Source: Liolophura sinensis
Lineage: Eukaryota; Mollusca; Polyplacophora; Chitonida; Chitonidae
NCBI RefSeq assembly: GCF_032854445.1
Contig: NC_088302.1
Location: 27,803,080-27,867,079, forward strand
Length of the DNA: 64,000 bases
Reading direction: 5' to 3'
This document shows positions 9,361 through 22,400 of the stretch, piece by piece. The notes below the pieces were generated by a model that was not told where the DNA came from, did not search any database, and saw only the letters and a program-made list of their open reading frames with translations. Position numbers and translations under genes: made by a program. The stretch's first letter is position 1; each line of letters opens with the position of its first letter.

Positions 9361-10920
9361 GCTTTCACAAAACTTCGCAATATGAGATTAATCACCCTGG
9401 TAAATGGGCCAACTAGTATCAGTGATGAGTTTTAGTCAGGTGTGAAGATCGAAATGCCTACATGAATTTTCTCGTTTCACTGACAGGCATAGTTCGTATA
9501 CTTATACAATGATCTTGGCACAAGGAGAGTTATCGCATACAGCTAAGTACACTGTTTCAAGAGGGGCGCCATGACACTCCCTGGGAAACATATAGTTTCA
9601 ATCCTTGTTCCTTCTGTACTACCGTATACTTGGCAAATTGGCATGGAACAAATATCTTTAGGAAACTGAAAGAGGTTTTTTGGATGACAGAGTAGAGAAA
9701 GGGCATGATGACCGTCCTCACCGGCGATACCCGTACAAAGTGTGGTTCCTCACTGATACATCAGAGGCACGCATGTCAGGCCTGTAATTAACAATTGGAC
9801 TTTCCATTACACCTGTCCTCGTGCTTTATTTCCGCCTACTTTGTCATTCACTCCGATCATTTCAGCCTTTCATTGTTCATAGGATGTGTTTATTTCACAG
9901 AGGGAGGCTGTCTCACTACTTTGTCAGTGGATAACGGCTGTAATGTACTTGTCAGTAGATTTAACGTGTTATACAAGTATCACAGATAGTTAAATATATG
10001 TCATTCCAGTACTAAATACTGTGGTTAATCCATAATCATGCATTCATTTCTGACATTCAACAATTAATGCATCTTCAATTCTGATTTCCGTTATCCTCAT
10101 GCTTCCACCTATTGTCATAAAAGTTATTTATATTTGCCAAAAAAGTATTGACGTATCTTTCGCGTCAAAAAATGATCTGATTTTCCTAAATTTAATTAAC
10201 CAATGTAGCCGAATGGCAGAGCTCAAAAAAGTTCACAAATCTCACAAATCATGCATGCTTTGAACACCATATGCACCTAAACGTGCTCAGGGAATATTTG
10301 TCAAAAAATGACAAGATGCATTTTATAACGGTGTCCAAAGGTGATTAACCGCTTTCCGTTCTGAGTTTCCGACTCTGTCTTCCAGCCATCTGTAATAAAT
10401 TTCCTAATTCCGCCTGGATGTGAAAAACAGTCATTTCCCGCTATTTAGAGTCTTCCTTATCTTCAATCACACTGTGTCACTTTTTACGACTAATCTGGTT
10501 AGCATGATTTATGTCCGACAACCTCCCTCATTTACCGTCACCATGATAGGAAGGTACAAGGATGTGTCTTAGCAAAGAATAAACGTTATCGACGTGGCTG
10601 TATGACTTTATTGAATAGAAAGGTTTACAGTTTTCACTCTTATGTAGTATCTACTACCCACTGATTCTACCTTTATTAATAAAAACGTGTTCTATACAAA
10701 GGCTTACCTGAGTGAAGCGTTTCAATCCACCGAAAGCTTTGAGAGAGTACATGTAACCCAGAGAGATGACATTCTCAGCTTGGTCACTTGATATTCTGCG
10801 TTCTTTATATATCAGGAGAGGTCATGATAACCTCTGATAAGGTCAAAAAACTTCGAATTTACGTGTATTCTTTATCATACACTTTACTTGCTACACAACC
10901 CAGAAGCCTCTTAAGAATTT
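9361..10920. other. Non-coding stretch right of the retrotransposon
   Basis: AT-rich DNA with only short frames. I see no repeat, RNA gene or exon that I can support. Confidence 0.6.
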
Positions 10921-11098
10921 GAGTTCAAGTCCAGCTGGCTTCCTCTTCGGTCCAACGTGGAAAGGTTTGTCAGCAACCTGCGGATGGTCGTGTGTTTCCC
11001 CGGGGCTCTTCCCGGTTTCCTAGCCAGAATAATGATGGCTTCCATCGCATAAGTGAAATATACGGCGCAAAAAAATTAAATAAATAAATGAATAAATT
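10921..11098 (+). mobile_element. SINE family A, partial copy
   Basis: Contains 'gagttcaagtccagct', 'gcaacctgcggatggtcgtg', 'cataagtgaaatat' and an AAATAAATAAAT tail, all in plus orientation. The first part of the tRNA-like head is missing. It is one of only two plus-strand copies of this family here. Confidence 0.85.
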
Positions 11099-13325
11099 TG
11101 CCACACCGTGCGATTGCTGAACGTCATAGGAGACGAAGTATGAGTTAAACAGTCTAGGACTCTCCCATTTCTAACTTTTAAATGTCACAGTTCTAGTTTC
11201 ATATATCTTTAAATATGAAATTGCTTTCCTGACAATCGATGCAGCACGCGAGATTTTGGTCCAAAACAGGCCTTGGACAGGGAATTTATAAACGTAATCT
11301 TCTTTCACAGCTTGTGGAGCTTTGGTGCTAATAAGTAGCAGATCACGCCCTTGCGAACGTTTTTGCAGAATCACAGTGTAAAGTTCATAAGGTTGGCAGT
11401 GTACTCCGGTTTCCCCCACCCATCATTACATGTAATAAATAATGTAACCATATATGTGAAAATACATGTCATTATTTCATTGATTGTCCTGCTTATGCCA
11501 TTCATAAAAGCACATGCTTAAAAGTATCACAAGTTATTAATGCCAATAATAGTGTGCCAAGGCCATTCCATTAAACGCCTTCACTCTGGAGTTCTACAAT
11601 GAGTATAATTCTCTTGTAAGTAAATATGGACAGAGCCTGCAGAACCTGGCGCTCTGCTTCATGAGTGTGTCCAATTCCGCTTAGCCCGCGACAAGGGACT
11701 TTATATTCATCGTGTTGAATTTGATCGCCACGTTGGATATATGAACAGTTACAATCAAAGCGCAACTGAGACATATTTTGTTATGGACAACTGATATTCT
11801 AGCATGGTACACGCCTTAAATACTGATTCCACTCAGTCGCCTAGAACATTCATTTCCTCTTTCCAACATCATTGAACTGTAGACTGCTTCACTTTGCATG
11901 ATTCCGTCCTATTTTCGTACTTTATATACTTTCTTAGTTCTTTGGTGTCTAGTGGTATACGTCGTTGTTGTGAATTGGTCCTGCGATTATTGACCTGGAA
12001 CGTCCTTATTGGTTGACGGCTGGTATACGAATGTCTGTTTCGACGCATAGGTTTAGAATTTTATCTCCTGGAGTTAATCCTTCTATATTTTCCCCAAGTT
12101 ATTCTAAACATGTTTGCGCTATATTCTTATTTGGATCACCTGAATTCAAGATGTAGGAACATAAATTGATATTTAAATCTGTACATAATTTTATAAGCAT
12201 GTCCAATAGATTCATCATGCAAACCCGGCAGTAATGTGATTTGATTTCGATTTTACATGTTGTTACCAGTATTTTATTTTGTAAACTCATGTATATGTTA
12301 ATTTGTGTATATATGTTGATTTTATTGTTGAGGGGACCCCTTTCTGGCTAGTAAGCTGTGGGAAATCCTCGTTAGAGGAATTAAATTAAATAATATCGTA
12401 TATGTGAAAATTATTGAGCAAAACAAGTTGATACAGGCGTTAAAACAACCATCAAATAAATCAAAGCAAATGATATCTGCTATAATATATGCGGGCAGAA
12501 TTTGGTCATGGTTCATGGGCAGAACTTCCAGTAGTGATGTTAGTACACTTTATTGTAAGACAATACCTGAAGACGGTTGAGCCCACATGTGTAACGGTGA
12601 TTGTAGGTCGGTGTTCTAATAGCCCTAGAAGTCCAATAAAACACTGCTAATGGTTGTCTGTCTTACCTAGAAGGCTTATCATGGACTTTCGCCTGTAGTA
12701 ATGCGCCGACGTTACCCCCGTTGGCGTGTTATGTGTATATATTTAAACAGGATTATTTGCAGCCCCTTCTTTCAGTGGGATCGATTTTGAGGAGAGGAGG
12801 GGGGGGGGGATACTTGTAGGCTGGCGAAGCAGCCACTCTCCACTCCAGTGACTAGGCAGTCGGCTGATTAGAGGACGTCTTTGGCTCCCGCCTTCACTGG
12901 CCTGGCTTCAGTCCACCTTTGATACAGCCTTACTTTAAACTCCAGAACACTGGTAACCGTTGCAGACCTCAGAGCCACGAGTGATGACAAAACGCCAAGT
13001 CTTTGTTCTTTTCTCATACAACGTTCTAATATGATTCCTCACGGTGGCTTAAGCATTTGGACTTAAAACCCTTCTGCTGGTTTCAAAGGTATCTTGTATT
13101 CGGGTCCATTAGTTCTTGTCGTCACCGGTTCAGCCGGCAGCCTCTCATCTCGGCAACACTGACGACCGCTGTAGCCGAGCACCTGGTGATTGTCGTGTGG
13201 CTCCACATATAGAAAAACCTGTCGACCGTGCTGGAATAGTTATAGACTGACATGGCATGTGTCCTATGGCGATAGTTTTTTGTAGGATTTATGCGTTAGG
13301 ATACCCTGCTACTCTCCACGGGAAA
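11099..13325. other. Upstream region of the carbonic anhydrase-related gene
   Basis: No convincing exon. A G-run lies at 12798-12809. A TATA-like stretch 'tatatatttaaa' near 12735-12746 is about 590 bp before the proposed start codon. It could belong to a promoter, but nothing else marks a transcription start. Confidence 0.4.
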
Positions 13326-13416
13326 ATGTCTCCATGTCTCTTGACGGATGTTGGCCTTCACTGGTGTCACCTTGGACGCAGTTTCTTCCTCGTAATATTC
13401 GTTTTTATAACTTCAG
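13326..13416 (+). CDS. CA10-like: CARP gene exon 1: start and signal peptide
   Basis: ATG at 13326 opens 30 codons ending in a hydrophobic run, then g|gtaaga in phase 1, which exon 2 needs. Cleavage after TSVSG or nearby is plausible. The frame is also open upstream with an ATG at 13257, giving 23 more residues. I prefer 13326 because it keeps the hydrophobic core near the N-terminus. A different first exon cannot be excluded. Confidence 0.6.
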
Positions 13417-16400
13417 GTAAGATATCATCCAATATATTTTACGTTGTGGTTTGTGTCACGTAAAAGCTTTCTGCATTAATCGGTTAACCTGTAAAAACTA
13501 AAGCTCTGAGGATAAATATTCTGCTCGGATGATAACAGAAACTATTTTGTTTGTCCATGTCTGCTTAACACCGTATGGCCTCTTCAATGCCATCTAATCT
13601 TTAGGAGCAATGATTTACGTCACATGTAATATTGTATTCATAGATATGCCAATCAACAGTGCAATCCTTTTAATTATACAGTTTGGTCAAATATTGTAAT
13701 AAGATAAATGTAATCCTCGTTTCGTACGAAATGCATGAAGGAGTTCCAACAAACATATTCTAGGGTGAAAGAAAGCAGAGGCACACATGTGATCTTTATA
13801 TTTCGTAGTTGCCACACAGATTTCAGCCTGCACTTTTAGCCTGTAAGAAGTGCTACAGTGATATATAGATGTTCGCTTTTACACAAGATAAATTCACTCT
13901 GCTCTAGACTAGAGATAAAATGAGTCATGGCTGTAAAAGACTACAAAGCATTTGCAAAGCTTCAAGGAAATTAGTCGCTCGTTTGGAAGAACTATTCTAA
14001 TATGTTAGTGGGCCTCATTCGCGTAGGTGTGGGGTAAGACTGCTTTTAACTTTGGATTAGCAAGACCATGTTGCAGAAAGAAATGTGCTAAGGAAGACAC
14101 AGTGTAGATAATATTTCCGTCTATGGTATAATGCGATTCTTTCAAAAAAAATATATCATTTTCCTACTACTCAGAGTGTACTCTTCAAGATAGCTCTTTA
14201 CTCGGACTCTCGCTGAAATAGATTCTAGCTAATGTTCCTTAGCTCTTAGCGAATCAGGACACGCAATCGAATCCGTTTCACACTGATTCGACGACGACTT
14301 CAAGTCAGAATGTTTGTCAAGTGGACTCCCCTAAAAGCGATGGGTGATGGGCTCACGCAAAAACCTGACCACCATCATGTAAGTGAGAACGTCTTGAATA
14401 CGGATTTAAACATATTTCAGACAAATAAATGTTTAGTACTTTTGTGACGGTTGCGTTGTTTTTCCATATCCTAATACTGAAATCGAAATTAAACTTACCG
14501 AGCGTACAAATGATAGCGTGTGTGAAAACCTGAACAGACAAACAACCAAATGAACATCTTATACCATATCACGTTCAGTTGCTGGAAAATTCAGAAATGT
14601 TAATTCTGTGTGACCAGTATCGACTTTTGATCACGAGATAATTGGCTTTCCGATCGGGATCCCAAACAGGAGCACAGAGAGGAATACAGCATTCTTTAGA
14701 GAGGGGGAAACTAAGTAAAACATCCTTGAGTTTGCCAAAGTGGATTTAACTGCGGATAACATATATTGTAAATAACGTATAAATATCACAGGGCTAGTCA
14801 CAGAATACACACGTTGCTGTGGAATGACGTGAGGCGTTGGAGAGATTTCCGCCCAAAGCCAGGTCTCGAAGGAGTCGATGTGAAGCCAAACTTGATAAAC
14901 AGGCCTCAGTCAACCGACATATGTGCTGGCTGGACGGTCAGCCTAATATGTAATCAAATGGAAAGGCGGGTAGATACGATGGAATACACGCGAGGGTTGT
15001 CATTTTCTGGATATATTTAGTGTATTTGTCTGGAGTTGACGATATTTCCAGAATCGGGTTCTCCATTCCACCTGCGGCATTACCTCAGGCACCCGGTATT
15101 AACCTATCCACGTTAGTCTACATATTGACAAAGTACGAAATCCACCATTTCGCAATAAATTCAACGTTGTAAACTTATCTATCCAGAAATCGAACAACAA
15201 AAAATCACCCATATTTTGCCTTGGTGTATTTTCCTTATTGTCTTTATTTCGTGTAGGCCTGAATAATCACAATAGGGCAAAGTATTTGTCTTCGATCCTC
15301 AAAGTGTGCCGGTTCCTTCGATGATAAAGTACATGAGTAACAATAGCCATTACACAAAAATATGGTATGTTTCAACAATCTTTAAATCAGCATCTTACAG
15401 CTAACAAACGGAAATCTCCACATCAGGTGATGTGGCTCACAAAATAAGATCACCAATCAGCGAGCCATGAAAAGATACAAAAGGCTCCCTCTCTACCCAC
15501 ATTTCGTTCTAAACTTCTGATAATAGCAATATCAAATCAATCATATAAAGTTTATAGTATGTTTCAGCTATTTGTTTAGCTGTTCCGTCGTATAACCTTT
15601 GGCATTTAAAACAGCACAGATGGGATGCCTTAGGTGAACACATGAGGATTGTTTTTCATAACTTTCATTTATATGTGAGAAATAGAAAGGGATCGGCACG
15701 TGTTTTAGTCGATGTTGTTGTCGTGGCGTATAATTAGGTCAATCTAAATTGATTATCAGTTTATATCTGCTGTGTATATTTGCTGTCAGACAAGGAATTA
15801 TTTGGGTCTTCTGTTGTGTTATATTTAGTGTAAGCTAGGATGTTGTCAAAAAATTTTTTTTATATGTTTGACATCGGGAGACTCTTAAAATACTAAAAAA
15901 GGCAAATGCCGGGCTGTCGTATCTTGTCAATATGTAGTATGTACTAGAGAAAGCATAAGTAATTTACATTGTTAGGCTGTGTTCATGCACGAAAAATAAT
16001 CTGCAACAGGAACAAGAGTGTGACGTCACAAATATCGTTTAATAAGGGGATATATTTTAACATTGGGGATATAATGTCCAGGCCATAGAGCGTAAACGTT
16101 TACCTGCAGGCTATACTGGATGATACAAACACAAACTCACAGACGTAGGCAATTGATGATAGTGGTGATAAAGATGCTGATGACGATGTTGATTATTGTG
16201 GGCGTGCAAAGATGATGTTTTATGTGTTGGTGTAAGTGATTGTATAGAGATTGCATACTTGGATAATCCCACAGGTTAATACCGCATAACGCCATGGTTA
16301 AGCGGCGAGAGTTCGCTTCGAACAGAATTGATAAACTTACTGTGATGTCACAGAGTTGACCCATGTGGCCGTGCGATACAAAGGCTTGTCTTGAAAAAAC

Positions 16401-19400
16401 AAAACATGTCGCAATGAGGTCTTATGTTAGTACGTTGATTAAGACTTAAAATATAACAATTAGATAAATATACCATGGTTGCTTTCACATAGTACCCAGT
16501 TTTGGTGGAATATGTTACTGCATTACCCGTCCGTCCGTTCTTCTGAGCGACTGGGGGTATTCGTACTTCCGTTTGAGCGTCTGTGGTGTTCGTACGTGCC
16601 TGTGGTATACACATTCCCGTGCATCCGTCTGGCTATATGTTTGTCAGTCTGAGCGACTTTTGTCCGATGTAAAACGCACCCAGTTTTAGAAGAGTAATGG
16701 TTGACATATGACCCTTTAACTCTCAGGAATGTGATCTAGTCGGTTTCCTGGCTCCAAGAGTTATAAGAAAATTGTTTTAATTGATCGCGGTTAAAAAATT
16801 ACCAATTAACGTAAGGCAGTGCGACTGGTCGATTGCTATATCTACCCGAAGTCTATCACTTGAATGATTTCCTATACGTATAAATCTTATAAGTCGAAAT
16901 GAATCATCGAATGAACGGTTTATTTATTAAGAATTCGACAAATGTCATGTGAGGCCGCGGTTGACTGAAAAGAGTTTTGCATCTCCTTTTTCTGGAGATG
17001 TTTGTCACAGTTAGGTCCATTTTAGCAGTGAAGAGTTCGAAACCCGCATATTTTTTGTGTCGATAATATAATTTTCTTATATTTTGTCACGTGCCATAAT
17101 TTAGGTAATACTTGGAAATAGGTGTTTTTAACACAACTTGTTGATAACGCCATTAACTCACTCTGCTTGAGTAACATGTCTTTGTTCAACTAAGGTTCAC
17201 CAAACCATAAATGATATAAAACGATATGAAATGATATAAAACAGACTATATAGTCAGGTCTTCAGAAAATACAACTGAAACACATTGTTCAAAATGTTCC
17301 TTATTTGGTCCAACAAGGTCAAAGTGTCACTGAAGTAAAAATTTTTAAATCGGAGAAGTGGATAAGCTTGTGAATAAAAAGGGATATAAGAAAGAAGAGG
17401 GAAGTGAAGATCATGCTTGAAAACATGTCCAGAATACTACTGTGGCCTTAGTCCTCTCTTCTCGACTCAATGCGCGTGATATCACCACAATACGGCAGAA
17501 GCATTGCCGAAGTAGCGTTAAAGGAGAAGAAAACTTAAAATTATGACAATATAGGCTGAAAAGAGCACATTTTTTTTCCATCTGGTGGTGCCTGCCGCAT
17601 AATTTTGCGATTTTTCATACACGTAAAGCTTGAAAACAGCAAAGCTGGCATAAATCGAGTCCATCGCGTACTCCATCTTTAACATCCTGTAACTTATGCT
17701 GAGGGTGTGTTGCCTTTCAGCCAGTGAGAGTAGTTAAAACTGCCGGCTTGTTCGTGTAAACTCGGAACCTACGTCCAACATTCCGGTGTCCCGATCGTCA
17801 AGCGCAAAACGAACTGTACTGTTCGTTACCTTCTGGGAAGAAGAGTTCTACCGGAAATGTACGAACTACACTTCTCCTAACACAAAAGACTTAGAGTTCT
17901 TAGGCAAAATGGAGTCATGGTAAGATATTTCTACACATATGCTGGGAATTGTTCACACTTATGTATATCGACGATCGGCTTACAGAGGACGTGACAGTAC
18001 CTGTCCCTCACCTACAGTCTGTCACAGTCGTTCCCATTAGATCGGATTATGTTAACTGGCCGTGTTTACTTCACATGATCAAGATATGTAAATGATCCTC
18101 TTTATGAAGAGAGCAAATCTCTGTCAATTACGGCAAAATTACTGCACAGCAGTTCTGGAATGGGATTTTAGATATTCAGCAAATATCGATAGCCAGGATT
18201 CGAAACCATTGCCAATGCGATACCAATGGGCTAAAATCATTTGCACAGCCTAGAAACCGTTTACTATTCCAACGATTTGAATGATGTTTCGTGTTATGAC
18301 TGACTTACAAAGAGACCCCAATGTATCGCTGTATACGTACAATAAGCTATACCTGGCGTCGACACGTTGTGAAAGGTCAGAGAGACATAGAATCAGTGAT
18401 AGAGCTTATGCCTCTGTCTACCACGTGCTAGCTCACATTACTTCTAATATCGTGAGGTGCAATCACAGGCCAGCAGCGAACAAATAAACTTACAGATCCT
18501 CTGCCTAACTTAAGTATAACAAGTGTAATTTGAGTCTCTTTGTCATAATAAAGGGGGATTTATGGCCATGGCAAGCAGTTTTTAATCCACAATGCGTCCT
18601 ACGTGTCAACAATAAAGCCGTACAATTTTAGGAGAAAATCAGGATGAAAACGCTGAAGTAATTGCATTGAAAGAACTGTAGGGCCCTTCACATTCCATTG
18701 ACTTCTTAGAATAATCTTTAGAGACACAATCCTTGGGCAATTTCTGAAGAAGTAAGCGTCAACCCGTGCCGGTAGGATTGGCAAACTGTCAATGCAATTC
18801 CTTCCACACCACCGACAAGGTTTCGTCTCGCGCGTTCAGATTCTCATCGGTTCTGTCAACCCTCCGCGTACACTGTTTCGATTCTTCGGGTACTTAGATT
18901 TACTGGGATTGACCATCAAACTTGAACACGCTTGAGGGCTATTCCCAGCGGTATTTACCCTGACAAATGCGTACAATATCAAAGGGTCGTAATGTTCTCC
19001 AGCAAGGATCGAGTTTTGAACGCCAAGAGTTCAGTGCAAAAGCTCATTGTTTCTCATGGTCCATTCTTGCTAGCACAGTATTCTTATCTGAATGCGACGG
19101 CTCGATGATCAATGGAGTGGGATGTATCTTACACATCGACTTTCTCCGCCTAACCAGAGACTGTTGTCACGTGTCAGTTGTGGGGGTGAATTCTTTCAGC
19201 AACACCTGTGCACATGCACACCATCTCACCAACAGAGCTATTCCATGACAAATCACAAGGATCTTATTTAAAAGACAGTGCCCCTGAAAATGTAACTTAT
19301 GTTTCTCTTAAAGCTCTCTTAGGTCTACAGTATCGCTTGACAATACTTTGTCACACAGACGGTATTTTATGGGTTTTATTTGAATGCATTATTTTTGTTT

Positions 19401-22400
19401 ACTTGGCCATTTTAGAAGAGATATGGTGGGGAATCCACAAACAACATTTTGTATAGTAAGACAGAATAGGCTATCACAGCTTTGGTGATTTATTTATTTA
19501 TTTATTTGATTGGTGTTTTACGCCGTACTCAAGAATATTTCACTTATACGACGGCGGCCAGCATTATGGTGGGTGGGAAACCCACGACCATCCACAGGTT
19601 GCTGGAAGACCTTCCCACTTACGGCTGGAGAGGAAGACAGCATGAGCTGGACTTGAACTCACAGCGACCGCATTGGTGAGGGGCTCCTGGGGCATTACGC
19701 TGCGCTAGCGCGCTAACCGACTGAGCCACGGAGGCCCCCAGCTTTAGTGATGACCATATTAAGACAACGTGTTAGATAATTCATACCATATTTACACACA
19801 GCATATACAGATATCCCATTTTTTTCTTGAACTTTTTAAAGCTATGCTTCGAAGGAATTTTTTTCTAAAAAGTCTGTTTTGTTCTATTATTTTTGTTCTT
19901 TCTCCTCAAATTAAAGCTGCAACAGACCATCTGTTAGCTTTCATTTTTTTGAGCTTGCTTTTTCTAATCATTATCCAAAGTAAATTATCCGTATTTCAAG
20001 GATGTGATCTGTCGCCAGATGTCTGACTTATTCTGATTGTTTTTTTCCTTTCTCAACATTCGTTAAATCCTTGTGACGCATTACCACTGTACAGCATCAG
20101 GCTATTAAAATGCCTCAGTGCAAGTAAAATTTACTTTTAAAGTCGAAGTGAGTTATTTTCTCGTTGTTGTGATTATTTATCTGGTTAGTGATTGATACCA
20201 GAGACTCGGTACTCAAAACTTAAAGTGACATGGTCGCACAAAATTTGGATTTTTAAACAAATTCTGATTGCGACGCCTTAACGAAGTTTTAAAATTCGTT
20301 CATAAATTAAATCACTCACGTAGAAATAAAAAATATCCATTGAGTATGCAGCTTGGACGAGCCCGGAGAAGTCGTGTCGTTATTCGAATTCAACACAAAG
20401 AGGGCTGGTCATTTTCCCTCGTTATTATTCTGCCGGAAGCACCCGAAGCATATGCGCAGCGTTCCGAAAGTTCCGGTCAAAACAAACATGTCGATCGAGC
20501 TTCCTGTGGGTGACAGAAACAGTGACAGTGTATTCTTGCTATCTTACCTACACAATCGATATTGCTCCACTTAAGTGTTATACCGAAGATATACGTACTG
20601 TACCATATTTTCCTCAATGTACTCAACCGTTCAAACTAACCACCAATTACTTCTGTAGACTAGTTGTCAGCCTGTCGAGCTCTTTTTTACGATTCTTTTG
20701 GTCCATCCTGTCACGAGCGAGCCGTAAGTCCTTCTGGGCCTGCTTGTTTACATATGAAGTTTACCGAGCGCTACGCGCATGCTCCATTTCCACTTAATTG
20801 ACAGCGCCTCATTTAAATATTCTGGCAGACTTTTCAGTTTTCATATTTTTCTGGTTGTTTTTCAACATTCACTTAACGTACAATGCCAAGGGTAGAAAAA
20901 ATCTTGTAACTTTTACTTCTTGAGAAAAATACCTGATAAACCTTCTCATGTCATTGTGTATTAATGCAAAATTACAATATTTGGGCGACCCTGTCGCTTT
21001 AATAAAACACTACGAACGCTAAATGTTAAAATGTAATAGTTCTTCATGTCTATTAGTTATTATAAGCATGTGTAATACAATAAGTTTGAATACCAGATTT
21101 CGGTTCTCCTGAAATTTAGTACTGTTGTAAATGTGAGTAATTCGGTTGTCAGTACTCCTTTGATGGCCTACTTCCTCATCCTTGTCATTTTGACTCACAG
21201 TGTGTTTTCCCTACAAACATCATTGTCTTCTACATTTGTCAGGCAGTTAAGCAGTCAAGCAGAACAAATAAAGTGAACAAAGTCTGCATTTGATATTGAC
21301 TTTAATATAACATTGATTTCATGACATGGGAACATTAGCAGTTGTCAAACCAATACACAATTACACCGTGTAAGTCTTCTCATTTTAAGCATACGGAAGG
21401 AATCAGGAAGACAGTGACTGTATTAGTCTGTGTAATTTATTCATGAGAAATTCTTCAATGGTATCATTTCTGTTGTAGTCAGCGGGACGTCCTGGTCGGA
21501 ATGGTGGAGCTATGACAGCATTTCAGGTGACTTCTTCTGCGTCTCCTTTCCTTATCTGTTGTCAGTGTTTACTACAGCCGATTCATACGTCACAACGAGC
21601 GTCAGAGAGAGTATAGCTTTTGTTAGAACCCTGTGTAAATATTTCAGAGCTAAGGGCAATTGTAATACGTTTGCATATAAAACAAGTGTTCATGTGTATT
21701 CGATTATTGATTGATTTGTTGAATATCTTCGCACTTTTAGTTTACTTAGTACTTCAAATGATATGAGGCATCACACGGAATACCACGAAAATGAGTGAAA
21801 TTCAAAAGAAACCTCGGTATGTGGGCCTATTCCTAATATGAAAATTCACATCATGGATTTTCAACCAACACGTCCTCTTTTTGCCACAGAACTAAACAAT
21901 TGCGGGTGACTTTGAGAAAGAACTCGCTGCAGGCAAAAGCAGTGAGAGGCAATGGTTTCCGTCCTGGTTAACGGTGATGATATTTGTCATTCCTACAAGG
22001 TGACACATCACTGGTATAAGCGCGAAACTGCCTCAGGCGGCTTCCACGTAGCAAGTCGAGCTTTCTTACTTATTTATCACTTCGTGCGGAAAATGCTGTC
22101 AACATTTTTCCGACATGGGCGCATATGTACAGTTGTTCTCGAAAGAATTTCAAATCACGAATCGTCCGAGAGGCAGCTTTACGTTGGAGAGAAATCAAAT
22201 GGTATGTTAACTACCTTTAGATCAGTTCCGGTCAAGTTTTTAGGAACATGATTTGCCTTTTGGTTCCTCCATTCGAAGACTATTAGAGATAATTACCACA
22301 GATATAACTCAACAGACAATTAGACAGTTTCTTCAACAACAGAATAATAATACTCTCTGACGTCCCGAAAATTATTTGTGTTGATTGTTGTCTCTATCAG

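Larger units (their letters stand above)
13417..21478. other. Intron 1 of the CARP gene
   Basis: An 8.1-kb intron. It holds the full SINE at 19490-19738 and the CpG-bearing stretch near 20340-20800. Between 13417 and 19476 I see only short frames and AT-rich DNA. Confidence 0.6.

Noticed and set aside
19600-19738. Possible tRNA gene at the SINE head
   Set aside because: The A/B-box-like sequence continues into a SINE body and tail with target-site duplications, so it is a SINE head and not a tRNA gene.
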